64,000 nt of DNA from Pocillopora verrucosa (Eukaryota > Cnidaria > Anthozoa > Scleractinia > Pocilloporidae). The position numbers were made by a program, and so were the translations under genes. Below are positions 10,534 to 22,200 of the stretch, piece after piece. The notes under the pieces were generated by a model, which was not told where the DNA came from, ran no database searches, and was given only the letters and a program-made list of their open reading frames with translations. Each line of letters begins with the position of its first letter. The first letter of the stretch is position 1. The DNA is taken from positions 20,155,770-20,219,769 of the forward strand of contig NC_089321.1 of NCBI RefSeq assembly GCF_036669915.1. Direction: 5' to 3'.

Positions 10534-13500
10534 TCACACCCATGCTTCAGAATTATTTCTAGAAGCACCGTCACTTGATGATGTCTGACCTCTCTCAGTG
10601 TCTTCCACAGCTGAGCTGTTTGAAGACTGCTGTGGACGTGCTCTCTGCAATAAAGCCACATCGACTCCTCGGACAACATTGTTGTTTTCAGTTGTGTAGC
10701 ATTCAACTACCACATTTTGATTCAGTGCTGCCCATCGTTTGGAATATTGTTTAAAATGCTTCAAACTATCAAAGTACAAGCCACCAACAGCTAGAGCAAT
10801 GAATAAGCCATTCACCATATAAGCAAACTTTACTTCTTCTGTTGTACGTTCAGCAATTGCAGATGGAGTAGTGCTGACACGAGACCAGATGATCCATGTG
10901 ACAGAAGTCAAAAGCATTGTTGCAAATGCAATGAAAAGTCCTATGTGTAGCCATCCCTTTGTACTTACTTCAGGAAAAGACCACTGCAGAAAGAGGAGTG
11001 GAAAAAATTGAATATATGAACAAAACTTTTAGATTTTTAAATAATTCTAAGGCTGCTAGAACCATCATAATTTTAAATTCCCTGACGATTCATGAATGAT
11101 GGTAGCCATAATCTATAAAACTCTTTACAACAACTTGTAGATTACAACTTAAGTCATTGACAAACTGGCCTGCAAGGATCATGCCATTATGTTAATAGGA
11201 TCTTCACTAAATAAATTTAAGTTTTACTTGTTAATTGTTACTCTGTTATTCTACTTGTTGTGCACCTCAAAAACATGTTGGGGTGTTATCCAACCATGCC
11301 ATGCCTTAGTAAGTGTCAAAAGATACAGTATGTCCTTGGCCTACCCCTCCCCCTGACAAAACTAAGATTATCATAGGGGATATTAGGACACTTGGTTTCA
11401 TTCTGATACTAACAATGATTCATTCAGTCTGTTCATCTGGGGTGATAGTAGTGCTAAAAATGACAGTTCATAATGACTAACATTTCAAAAAGCCTCCCAA
11501 TACATCCATGAAAGTTATTCTTACTATAAGCTAAACATTCCTCACAAGTTCATTCTGAGAATTTGGTGGTGGATCAAATGGTAATTCCATTCAAAAGTTT
11601 AAGAGTAATAAACAAAGAAAAGTTTACTGTACCCTCCAAAAGCACTTCACACTTTCCTTCCTAGTCTTGAATTTAAACTTGCATAGCTCACAACTCTGAT
11701 GTCCAGATTTTGAAACCCAGTTCAGTATACAACTCTGATGAGCATACTTTACAGTTCCAGTGCATTTGCATGGTTGTATGAGCTCTTCATCCTCACTGCC
11801 ACCATGACAAATGCGGCACATTAAACCACAGCTCTCCCGTAAATCTGTAAGTTTGCTGAGTGACGAAGAAATGCTAGGATCCCCAACACTTTTCTTAAAA
11901 GGCTTAATTGTAACTCCAACACTTTCCAACACTGACACAGAACTACACTTTCGCACTATTTTGAAGTTCTGGTTTTTATCCCTTGGCAACAACTGAGATT
12001 CCTCATTTACACTGTTTGAACAGATTGAGGTCAACAGTTGCAAGCTTTGTGACTTGAATTTCATTTCACCCATTCGATCATCAAAGCTGTTCTCCTGAAT
12101 CACTGGCCCCTGTTGTGAGCAGAAAAAGTAGAAATCTGTTGAACCTGGACCATTTCCTTTGTCCACCAAATAGTGTGGCTGGCAGGTATAACTTGGAGTT
12201 TGCTCACAACCATTGTAAGAAGCATCCAATTCCTTTACTTCTGGTACTTCTGATACATCACACTCTGAGTCTGCTGACAGCAAAAGTGGCTCACTTGCCA
12301 TACCAAGCTTTTTGCTGGAAAAGGAATTTGGCTGACTAACTTTACTGCCACTAGTGTTGTCCTTCTTGTTCAAACTTGGCAAACTTTTGGAGAACAGCTA
12401 AAAATACAATTTAAACAAAATTATTCATAAGAGACTACACAGAATTTTCAAACAACCAGATAAATATATATACACAATATTTACTTGTGTATAAGTCAAC
12501 CTTTTATGACCAAAAACTCAGCCCAAAAAAACACCCTTGACTTATACATGAGCCATACACAATTAGACCTGACCCAAGTAATTCAAGAAATTAGCATAAA
12601 AATTGCATCAAGTCCATTTGGAAAACTGAGGTTACAAAACCAGTTTCAACTATGTTCAAGTATGGTCAGTTTTCAGTGCATTCTTCATCAACTAAAAAAG
12701 TTTTAAATAATACATTTTAAGTGGCTTAAATGCAAAGCTACTGGAGCTGATTTCAATTGTGTGTTCTGATCTGTAGAGCAAACATTTTTTCTTACAGCTT
12801 CAATGCTATTTACAGTGCTGAACTTTCATTTTCATCAAAGGATTTCAGTAGCTAAGTGACCCGGCAAATGCTAAGCTCTCGTGTGGTCTTATTTGTTATG
12901 TGCGATCCTTTTGAAGTGTTCCTTTGATCTACTCAATCTCCTTTCAAACTCAACACTAAGATAAAGGTTAGTTAAATGTAAGAATATATCATTTTCAATG
13001 AAATTTACAAAATTTGGTTAAATACTTCTTTCAGCAAATCGAAGTGCTCGTATATGCTTAAATTGTGGTGATATAAATACAAGTGCTAATAAATTTGCAG
13101 CACACAGTTACAGTTTGCTCTGCAGTTTTTTTATTTTTTAATTCCCCATGTTTTCAATACATTCTCAGAAATAAGAGATTAACTTTTTGGGGAATTTCTA
13201 TTGGTCTGAATTATACCTCAGTCTTTAACTAGAAATGATGAAAAATCCAATTTTTGACCTTGAAAATAGTGGGTCAACTTATACACGAGTGCAACTTATA
13301 CATGAGCAAATACAGTATATATATATATATAGTAACTGAAAGTGCATCTTTCCCAAGAGCACAAAACAGTGACCCATGTAAAACCAACATCCACATCTTT
13401 TGAGCTTGATTCCACTATCCAAACCATTATGCAACAAAATTATGTCTCCCATCTGGAACTTGTTTTCAAGTATGGGACTCATCCATCGTTAGTAAGGATA

Positions 13501-15384
13501 AGAATGCATATTGCTCAGTCAAGTTATTGGGCAACTGTGTCTCCATTTGGTTTACTGGACCTGAGTTGAATATACTTTGGTGAATGACAAGGTAGCAAAG
13601 GGGGATCCTGATACTGTTTCACACACTTATTTTAAAAATAATTACTGTGTTATGTATATAGAAGGGAAAAGTTCAAATCTCTCTTCTTGTGTGTTAAAAG
13701 TTTCAGAGAAATCTTGAAGATTCATTAAAAGAAAAACAATTCACAGGTTATGAGTAATGCACGAGGCAAATCACATTTCACGCTTGCTCGTACATGTAAA
13801 TTAAAAAATCATATTTGCCTTTCAGTAAAATTAATACTTCACAACACAATTTTGGCCCAGATCACATGTCATAAATACACTCTTTGTCACTTTTGAATAA
13901 ACTTCAGTGACTCAATTTATACTAGTATGTTTTACCAACTCAAATATGATTTCCAATTGGGGAAACATGTCACATGCCATGAGTCACAACTCATGAACTT
14001 TTGACTTGCATGTGATCAGCTTGTCTACCTAAAACAACATTGCATTGTGTGCTAAATGGCATTAAGGAAATAATATTTTAGAAGGAGCGGCCATTTTTTA
14101 GTTGGGAGGGATATCAACACACCTCAGGAAGGAGTCTATGGGAAACAGTGAGTTCTTGTTTCCCTGAGACACTAAGTGTCCCCCAAGGCAAACCTAGAGG
14201 AAAATTGAGGATCTGGAGGAAACAAAATTCACTGATTCCTTTGGGGTCAGTCATCAAGAGCTAGATATGACACAGTTAGAATAAGATATGCATCATGTGA
14301 GATATATTGTTGATATGACATCTGAGATGAGTCTAAATCAGGCTATGATTGTTATTTTTGTCTAAAAGTGTTTATTGACAATTTGGATGGAAATCAATGA
14401 CCCAAAGCAATTCTTCAATATCCTGCTGGTCTCTGAATGAAAGTGCAGTACATTAGTTTACCCAATTTTATTATTTTCACTTTCGAAATGTGATCTGCAA
14501 ATTCAATTTGGTTACACAAGAGTAAGCAACTCAAAAACAAAAGATTTTCCTCCAAAAGGTCAACGATAATGATCTTAATGTAGAAACTACATAATCTGTA
14601 CTAAAATAAAATTCATAGCGAAAGGAATACCAAAAATACAAATTGAATGTGGTTTAAAATCAATGAAATTAGAACCAAGAAGAAAATTTATGTCACAGTC
14701 ACAATGTGTGTATTTAACATTTTCCTTTGTGTTTCTCCACAAATAAAAGCATGGTTTTGTACCCTAGATGAATAAATTTCAAGTGACTTAAGTGGGTAAA
14801 AATGCACAGATTAGACCCTATAGCCATTTGAGACACTCCTTTTAAATAAACGTCACCTACCATTTTAACTGCTTGGTGTTCCGACTTAAAAGGAAAAAGT
14901 CTGCAGCTTTCGACAACTTTGAGTTTACTGTCAAAACATTATTTCAGATGGTTCCTTTTTTCCCACCATGCTTGAACGATTTAATTCCGACCTCATTCGA
15001 AAACAGAAGTTTGATAAACATCCCCTACACCTGATTGGATTCAGCAAGGGACTTTTCCCTTTACAAGAAGCGAAACTAATTATTATGAAGCGAGTCAAAG
15101 TTTCTAGATTCTTTACCACAAAATATTTCCTTAAAATCTTAATGAATAAGGAAGGCGCACTGGAAACTTATGAGCATGATAAATACAGCAAAATAAATGA
15201 TACATGAAATATAAACATGACTATATATTGTGTTCGCATGATTAAGCATAAAACAAAAGAGAAACAGCAAATTGCAGCGCACTGGTTTGAAAGAATCTCT
15301 AGCGATGTGCTCAGGCAAACGTCTCTGGCATTTCCGCCGTCTTAGATAAAATAATCGTTTCAAACTTACAGACTTTGAATCCAT
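10534..15384 (-). CDS. MARCHF1/8-like membrane RING-CH E3 ubiquitin ligase
   Basis: Membrane-bound E3 ligases of this family ubiquitinate membrane proteins and send them to lysosomes. Exons: 15370-15384 (first ATG, residues MDSKS; tentative), 11633-12397 and 10534-10983, with agreeing phases and about 409 residues. A Ser-rich N-terminal region of about 190 residues is followed by a C4HC3 RING-CH domain: CRICH, then PCKCTGT, HQSC, W and CELCK. Two hydrophobic helices follow, one around GLFIAFATMLLTSVTWIIW and one around YMVNGLFIALAVGGLYF, then a basic RWAALNQ stretch and a polar Ser-rich tail. The CRICH and CELCK forms and the tail after helix 2 resemble MARCHF1/MARCHF8 more than MARCHF4/9/11. 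The middle exon has no ATG near its start and opens at a TTTTTAG acceptor, so an upstream exon is required. An alternative first exon with its ATG at 14863 also fits the phase. Confidence 0.82.
12475..13317. mobile_element. Non-autonomous DNA element, about 840 bp, in MARCHF-like intron 1
   Basis: The left end (ATTTACTTGTGTATAAGTCAACC) matches the reverse complement of the right end, where CTCGTGTATAAGTTGACCC and CTCATGTATAAGTTG stand in tandem. These TATAAGT-type inverted ends bound AT-rich sequence without coding frames and are followed by a (TA)n tract at 13316-13331. The family was not identified. Confidence 0.6.
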
Positions 15385-17184
15385 TGTTACCGATGTCAGC
15401 ATAAAATGTGAACAAGCTTGTACCCTGTTGCTGTCAATTTCCACACAAAGGCGATTTGTACACAGCAAGCAAGTCCTGTGCTATTGTAGTGAAACTTACT
15501 TCAAATGGTCTTTAGTATTCCTTCAAATGAACAGAAAGGAAATTTCAAGAGTCAAATTATGAATTATGGAGAAAGTTCGAAATTTATGAGCGCTCACACG
15601 CAGCTGCCAACCATTCGTATGTACATTTAAGAGCATATTTCATTACAAACCCAACACAATGGTCGTTAAGTTCAGTGAGTAAACTCACTTAAACACCATT
15701 CTAAAGAAATGAGTCTAGTTGTAATACGCATATTTAAACCCCTGCTACTCACCATTTGTGTTAGACTTGAGGGCGAAAGCATAGCGAGTAATTACGGCGG
15801 CCAAAGCCGCACATTTAAGCACAAAGGCTAAACATGGCGGTCAAATATTTTGAAAAGCAATCGCCTTTCACGGGGTTCTCATGTGAAAGCGTTCACAGAT
15901 ATCACATGAAATCCCCGTGGATTTTGTTCTTTTAATCGAAAAACGAAAATTAAGTTGTACCTTACCCTTCTTTACTTCGGTCAGTCTCAAAATCTCGAGC
16001 GAATCTCACATTCTCGGCTGTAATGTGATCACGCATTCGATAATGGACCGAAACTGAGTACGTATTTTCGAGAAGAAAAAAACAATCTCGCCCGCTCAGT
16101 CGCTGCAGGCTCCCCCCCCCCTCCCCCACTAATTCATATATTTGTCAACTTACATGTCACGCAATAATTGTGAACTGCTAACTCAGGCGGAGAGGACGAA
16201 GAGCGCTTCATAACACAACAGGGTAAATAAAGGCCCAGCACTGACATTCAGTACCACAACCGCGCCACAAAACATAAAAGGATAGCCCCTTCACATCTGT
16301 TTGCGTTTTAAGAAATATTCGTCGGACTGAAGAAGTAAACACTCAGTAAAGAGCAGGAGCAAAAGCCTATCATCGACTTTGAAGGAAAAGGATTGGCTAC
16401 TTTAGTGATGAATTATGCAAGACTTGCGTGATTTTATGTGACGCTGTCTCAGATAGTTTGATTGTATTAAACATAGTGGCAAATTTCTTTGAAGTGTGTT
16501 ATTCGTGTATTTCACCGCGACTGTCATTTCCTTAGAGCACTCATAGTGAATTTTTACAAAATAAATGTCGTAAGTGACAGATCTAACCTATCAGGTGACA
16601 GTACTATTTAAATGCGGGTCGAAAAACAAGTGTTTGTTATCTCACGTCTTCACTTTCGAATATCGATCTGGAAAAAATTAAAAAAAAACTTGCGGATTAT
16701 TTTCTTATTTCAACTTGGGAGAGCGTACCTTTCGTTTGCGTGTTTTCCATGTTTTAAAAGCACCTGCTGTCATTTTTGCCATTAACTCTAAATCCAGGAA
16801 ACATCCGTATAATTTTACGTATTCTATTTGCGATTATTTTTTAATGTGGCATTAAAACGCCCAAACAGCTCATTATATTTTTAAAAGCCGTGTAGACGGG
16901 AAGTTGGAAAACGCGACATCATTGGGCAGTTGATTATTTCATAAAGGTAGGGAGATCGAAACAACTTAAACAGGTCAAATTTCAGATGACAGTTAAAATT
17001 AAAATAGTTAACTTTAAGCTATATCCTGGTGTACCGGTTAACCAAAATATGTCCTGGTGTGCCGGTTAACGATACTTGCGTGACATCGGTCAATCGAATG
17101 ATAGCGTGACAGCTAGATAATTTGATAAGTAATGAATGCTTTGAAAATAAAATGCAATAAAATGCCGGCATTGGTTCATTGTTG

Positions 17185-17346
17185 GGTTACTTAGGTTATT
17201 TGAGCCGTTTGGATCTTTTGAATCAGTTGGGTCATTCGGGCCAGTTGGGTCATTTGGGTCAGTTGGGTCACTTGGGCTAGTTGGATCACTTGGACCAGTT
17301 GGGTCACTTGGGCCAGTTGCGTCATTTGAACCAGTTGGGTCATCAG
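17185..17346. repeat. 15-bp minisatellite (CAGTTGGGTCAYTTGGG)
   Basis: About ten tandem units of a roughly 15-base sequence, with alternating CAGTTGGGTCA and CTTGGGC variants giving a 30-base higher-order period. Bounded by unique AT-rich DNA. Confidence 0.85.
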
Positions 17347-17821
17347 TTATCTATAAACCAGGTGAATTTTAATCGCCGATTTCCCACCACAATCGCCAAA
17401 ATACAAATGCTGACCTAGGCGCCTGTTAGTTCATTCTGGCTTTTCTCGCCATCAAAGAAGCTGCTCACAAAAGTCACATAGTTAGTTTTTCGATATTCGG
17501 TATATCATGGACACTCAGTATTACTTTTGTTTGTAAAACCTTTAATTACCGACGATGGAAGGTTTAAAACGCCAAGGAGCGAGTCTATGGGGCCGTGTTT
17601 TATGTGGCTGGCTATTTTCGTCGTGGAACCAATAAAATAGAGAGGTGACAATAGGCTCAGACAAGCGAATATGAACAGTTTATATTATTTTATCTCAGAA
17701 GATTACGGGGAACGGTACTGATAAAAACCGCAACGATTGGAGTATTGCAGAGGATACATTCCCTTAATGTGTAATAGGATTCCAGAAAACGTTATCTGAC
17801 TGTCCTCATCGAAATATTCAA

Positions 17822-18033
17822 TACCCTAACTCCATGGAGTGACCGAGACAGAATTTCTCCTTACAATATCAATACGATATCAAGCAGACGAGTGATGAGA
17901 ATAAAGGGAAAATATCATTTGGGAGTTAATCAGCTGATCCAACACCAAATTCTCTGAACTAACATCGTAAGAGTTGTATGATAGACAGTAAAGAGAATCA
18001 CGGCTAAAGAAATCTTGGGAGAAAAAATGTTAA
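17822..18033. mobile_element. MITE-like element, family A, copy 3
   Basis: Shares GAATTTCTCCTTACAATATC, CAAGCAGACGAGTGATGAGAA, CCAACACCAAATTCTCTGAA and a terminal ATCTTGGGAG with the copies at 3500 and 28321. Its ends are eroded, so the terminal repeat is imperfect. Confidence 0.8.
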
Positions 18034-19296
18034 CACTGAGGTGACAAGAATGAACGCAGTTCAATGAGGTTTTAGCACGAGTAGTTTTAGGTTGTTTTGT
18101 TTCATGTAAAAGTGGTTTACTTCTAAAAAAAAAAAAGGTATAGAAATCTGAAAAATGGGCAAGGGTGTTATGAGCATCCCTCACAGAATCACTCGAATTT
18201 CCGAGAACTTTACAACTTCTTGATTGGTTTCAGTTCGATTGCACGCTATTAGGTCAGTATCTCTTTCAGCCTGAACACCAGCACGTACGTTCAATTACAG
18301 ACGTCACATTGAAACTCGTTGTCTTTTCAATGCAGTCTCTAGTACTTCTACATACTCAATAACTATTCAAAAGAAAGCTGATTATCGACGCTCTCTCCAC
18401 TAGGCCTGCATACTTTTTTGATAACTGGGAAAAAACGAGCATTACAATTTTTGCACTCTTTTTTAATGAAAGTTGCACTACTAGCATAATCAGCATATAT
18501 CAAGTGTTTTTGTTGGAAACTTTAGCAAAGTTAAAAAATTTTCAAGTTCGGTCATCAGTTCAGTCTATTTTCAATTCAGCATTGTCTTGGGAAAAGAAGA
18601 AGGTTGTGTCATTCGTCGTATAGAGGACTGGAAACACTGTAAGTACAGAATGCGTCGGTTCCAGTTCCCGCTTTCACAAGAAAAAAAATGGCAGTAGCTG
18701 GTTATGTTTATCATAACAAGTATCTCACTCAAAATAAAGAAGAAGAGTGTCATACTCTATTAATTAACAGTAAATATCTAACTCAGACTGATTTTTTTTT
18801 TTTTTGAAAAGCAAACCATAGGAGAAAAATAGCATTATTTCCAAAACGAGCATAATTTTGAGCATGATTTGAAAAAAAATCAAGCATAGCTGGTGACATG
18901 ATAGGGCTTACAGGCAACAGCCAACAGAGCCTGCCTCGCCCCCAAGTAGCCAAGGAGTACGGTCAGCGGATAGCACCATTTGAAAATGCCGGCGCATGTA
19001 TTCTGTTACTTTTGATCCGGGAGATTCCACCAACAGGCGACTATGGCGGAAAAGTGGTGCTACGAAGCGAATAATATTTGCCTTGCCTTGTGAATTTATT
19101 TTAGGAGTGTTGAACTAAGCAAAGCAGATAATTAGGCTTTCCCTGCCGGACTCCTTCGTAGAAAAACTACAAAACGAGCGGACTTAATGTGTACAATTTG
19201 TGGAAACAGATGTAAGTTCTAGTATTCAATCCAGACTAGCTGATTGCTTAAAAGTTGCCGAGGAAGGTGTGTGTTTGTGTGACTTCATCGTTCAAA

Positions 19297-22200
19297 ATGA
19301 GCTCAGCACACGGTGGCAGAAGGAGACCGCTTACTAGGACAACGTCTTCTTCAGAAGACCAGGCCTTAAATCAAATTGCTCGTGAGGTAAGAGATAATTT
19401 GTTCTTAATCTTTTCAACGTGAATTTTGATTCGTGTCGGGAGATTCACTTACTGGACCAGAAATTTTAATGCTGACGAAGAACTTATGATTTTTCGCATA
19501 CTGCCGAGTAATTGAACGCTTTTGTTATGGTTTTTTGGTTCGTTACGGATAAGTTTTCAAGATTCAGTCTTTCCTGAATTTCTTGGCGTTTCAGTTCACT
19601 CGACGTACAATTCGTGTACATGAATGATGTAAATTTCTAGTGACAGTTTTACATTAGTGGAGCAAGTCACGATTTTCCGGTGGCTGTGGCACTCACTGTT
19701 GAACACATCCTAAAAATAGTTTCGAGTCGAAAGTTTGTTCCTTTCATTTCAGTTTTGCTTCTTTGTCTTCGCTAGCGTCGGGTAGTTCCCGAGTTTCATA
19801 GCTTTCGATAACATAGCATTTATCTCTTGCCTGTGGCGCCGGGGCGTGTTGGTGTTGTTTATTATTTACGATTGCTACCACTTTGACTTTTTACGGTGGG
19901 CGGCCGCCTAAACCATTTCCTGTGTAGATTCAGTACGTTCCAACTATTCATGGTTTATGTTCAGCTGCTTTTTGAACCAAGTAACTTTTTAATCGCTAAA
20001 GGTGTTCATTTACCGTTAGTCTTTCATTCGAATTTTAACCGTTCTACAAGTGATAAAAATCGTCGCACTTCAGTTTACTCCTGTTTTGAAATGACAATCA
20101 AAGTCACTGATATTGGAATTAAAACCATTCTGTCGATTGAGCAGTTAACTCTTCAAATTGCTTGTATTTGGTGATGAATTTGTAGGTTTAGCAAGTTACA
20201 CTTTCAATTTGCAGCACACAGAATTGTTAATAGACATGTAGACGAATGCATCCTTTTGAAACCAGAATAACATGTGTGTGAATGTTTATCTCATGTAAAC
20301 ACAATGCTTTTAAATATATTTTTCTTCATGACAAAAGATAAATGGCAGTGATTAAAGAAAAAATGAGATAGAAGTCCTTTTAAACCCTTAGTTTAGTCAC
20401 TTTGCTTGTTCTCAATAGCATTCTTGAAACATTTCCTTTGGTACTGACAGAGAATTTGCCTTGCAATTGAGAACTTCTCTATTCTGATCATTTCCTACAT
20501 TCTGATGACTTAAGCATTGATATTGTAAAGAGAGATTAGATTCCTGTCACTCTTAGGGGTTGAATGTTTAAGCTGATGTTGTTCTCCTGAAAGTTGACAT
20601 TATTAGTGCAGTGATGAGAGGGTTCACTTCCCAGCAGTTTGGCCCAGGTTTGGTTCAATAACCCACTGTCATGCAGGATTTTCTTAAGGGTAGAAGGCAA
20701 ATAAGTAATAGTTGGTGGCCAGGTTATCATGAACACTAGGCTGTTTTGTGAGATTACGCAGAAGTTGAAATGTCAGTTTAAATGTGACCATGAAAGGCAA
20801 AACCGTCAGATGACAAACGGTTTACTAACAGTCCTTGAAGTGTTTGAACAGTTTGCCTAACCATTCAAATGGGTGAATAAATTATTTGAACAGTTTGGTC
20901 AGCCATTCAAATGGATGAGTAAAAATTTCGAACGGACGGGCAAACCATTTGAATGGTTGAATAAAGGATTTGAATGGTTTGGTCAGCCATTTGAATTGAT
21001 GAGTAAAAGTTTTGAACAGACAGACAAACCATTGGAATGGATGAATGAATTATTTGAACAGTTTGATTAGCCATAGAATGGTTTGCTTTGCCATTTGAAT
21101 GGATGAGTAAAACTTATAATGTCGAATGGACTGGCAAGCCATTCAAACAGATGAAAATATTATTAATCTGTACGATTGGTTGTATAATTGGTTTGCCAAT
21201 CATATGGATGAATAAATTGCTTACAGGAACGTTGGGCAACGCTGCTGTATATTGTTCTCATTTAATTTGTCGTTGTTGTCAATTTCAAGGCCTTTATTCT
21301 CACAATCAAAAATGGAGATTTTCAATTTCTCATCAAAAAAATGTTATCAAAAACATGTTATCAAAAAAAATCAATGCTCTGCTGATAGACCATAAACTGT
21401 GGGCCACTTTGTACTTGATTTCATTAACTGAAATTACTGAGATATGAATGCCATACAAATGAGGAAAGTAAAACCAAAACTTGAACATGTTTTAAAGTTG
21501 TTTTGTTAAACAAAGTGTATTTTTTTTCTTTGCAGAAACTTCTTAACCTTATATTTTTTACTTATATTTAGGGCATCGGAAATGCAAGTTAGCAAGTACT
21601 TGAATCCTTTGGAAAATTAAGTTTTTCAGTTCTCCATTTATGATTTTCATTCAAGTAAAAACAAATTTAACAAAACATGTTTTGGTGGTGTGAATAGGGT
21701 ATAAGTCATGGCTAGAACCGCTTTTGATGTTGCATGATATTGACCTCACAATAAAAAAAAAATAGTAATGAAGTTAATTTGCCTGGACAGTCAATAATTT
21801 GCTAACCTGTTAGATATTAATCTTGCCTTTAATAGCACGCCAAATTTTCTCTTTTCTTCTGACGACTCCACTGAAAACTTTGCAAATACTAATGCTTTTA
21901 AACGTTTCAGTTTGTTCCTATCCAATCACTGTTTTCCATGGGTTCCATCTGTGTTACTGGCACCCAGCTCTTGTTTTGTGGAAAAGAACTGCAGAAGTTT
22001 GAGGATGCAAAGGTGCCTTTGTTCCTCCACTTTCAACATTGCTCTACTTCCTTCACTTTACTTGGTGAATAGTCCTCACCGTTTTTCTCTGCCAATTAGA
22101 GCAATTTCCTTATTCAGTGAAAATTTTCATGACTTAGAAATGACTCTTTTGCAAGTGCTTGCCTATTTTATAATTTAGTACCTAACATTTTTAGTTATTG

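Larger units (their letters stand above)
15385..19296. other. Divergent intergenic region between MARCHF-like and LRRFIP genes
   Basis: The two genes start in opposite directions on either side. It contains a C-run at 16112-16135, a short direct repeat CTGGTGTACCGGTTAAC / CTGGTGTGCCGGTTAAC near 17030 and 17053, the minisatellite at 17185 and a MITE at 17822. About 15770-16070 and 18900-19290 are richer in CG dinucleotides and may be the two promoters. No coding exon could be supported. Confidence 0.5.

Noticed and set aside
10534..12397. MARCHF4/9/11 orthologue
   Set aside because: CRICH, CTGT and CELCK in the RING-CH domain and the sequence after helix 2 fit MARCHF1/8 better.
20873..21447. 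Open frames over the FEW minisatellite as a repeat protein
   Set aside because: A 21-base unit keeps frames open automatically; stops and lack of splice signals argue for intronic satellite.
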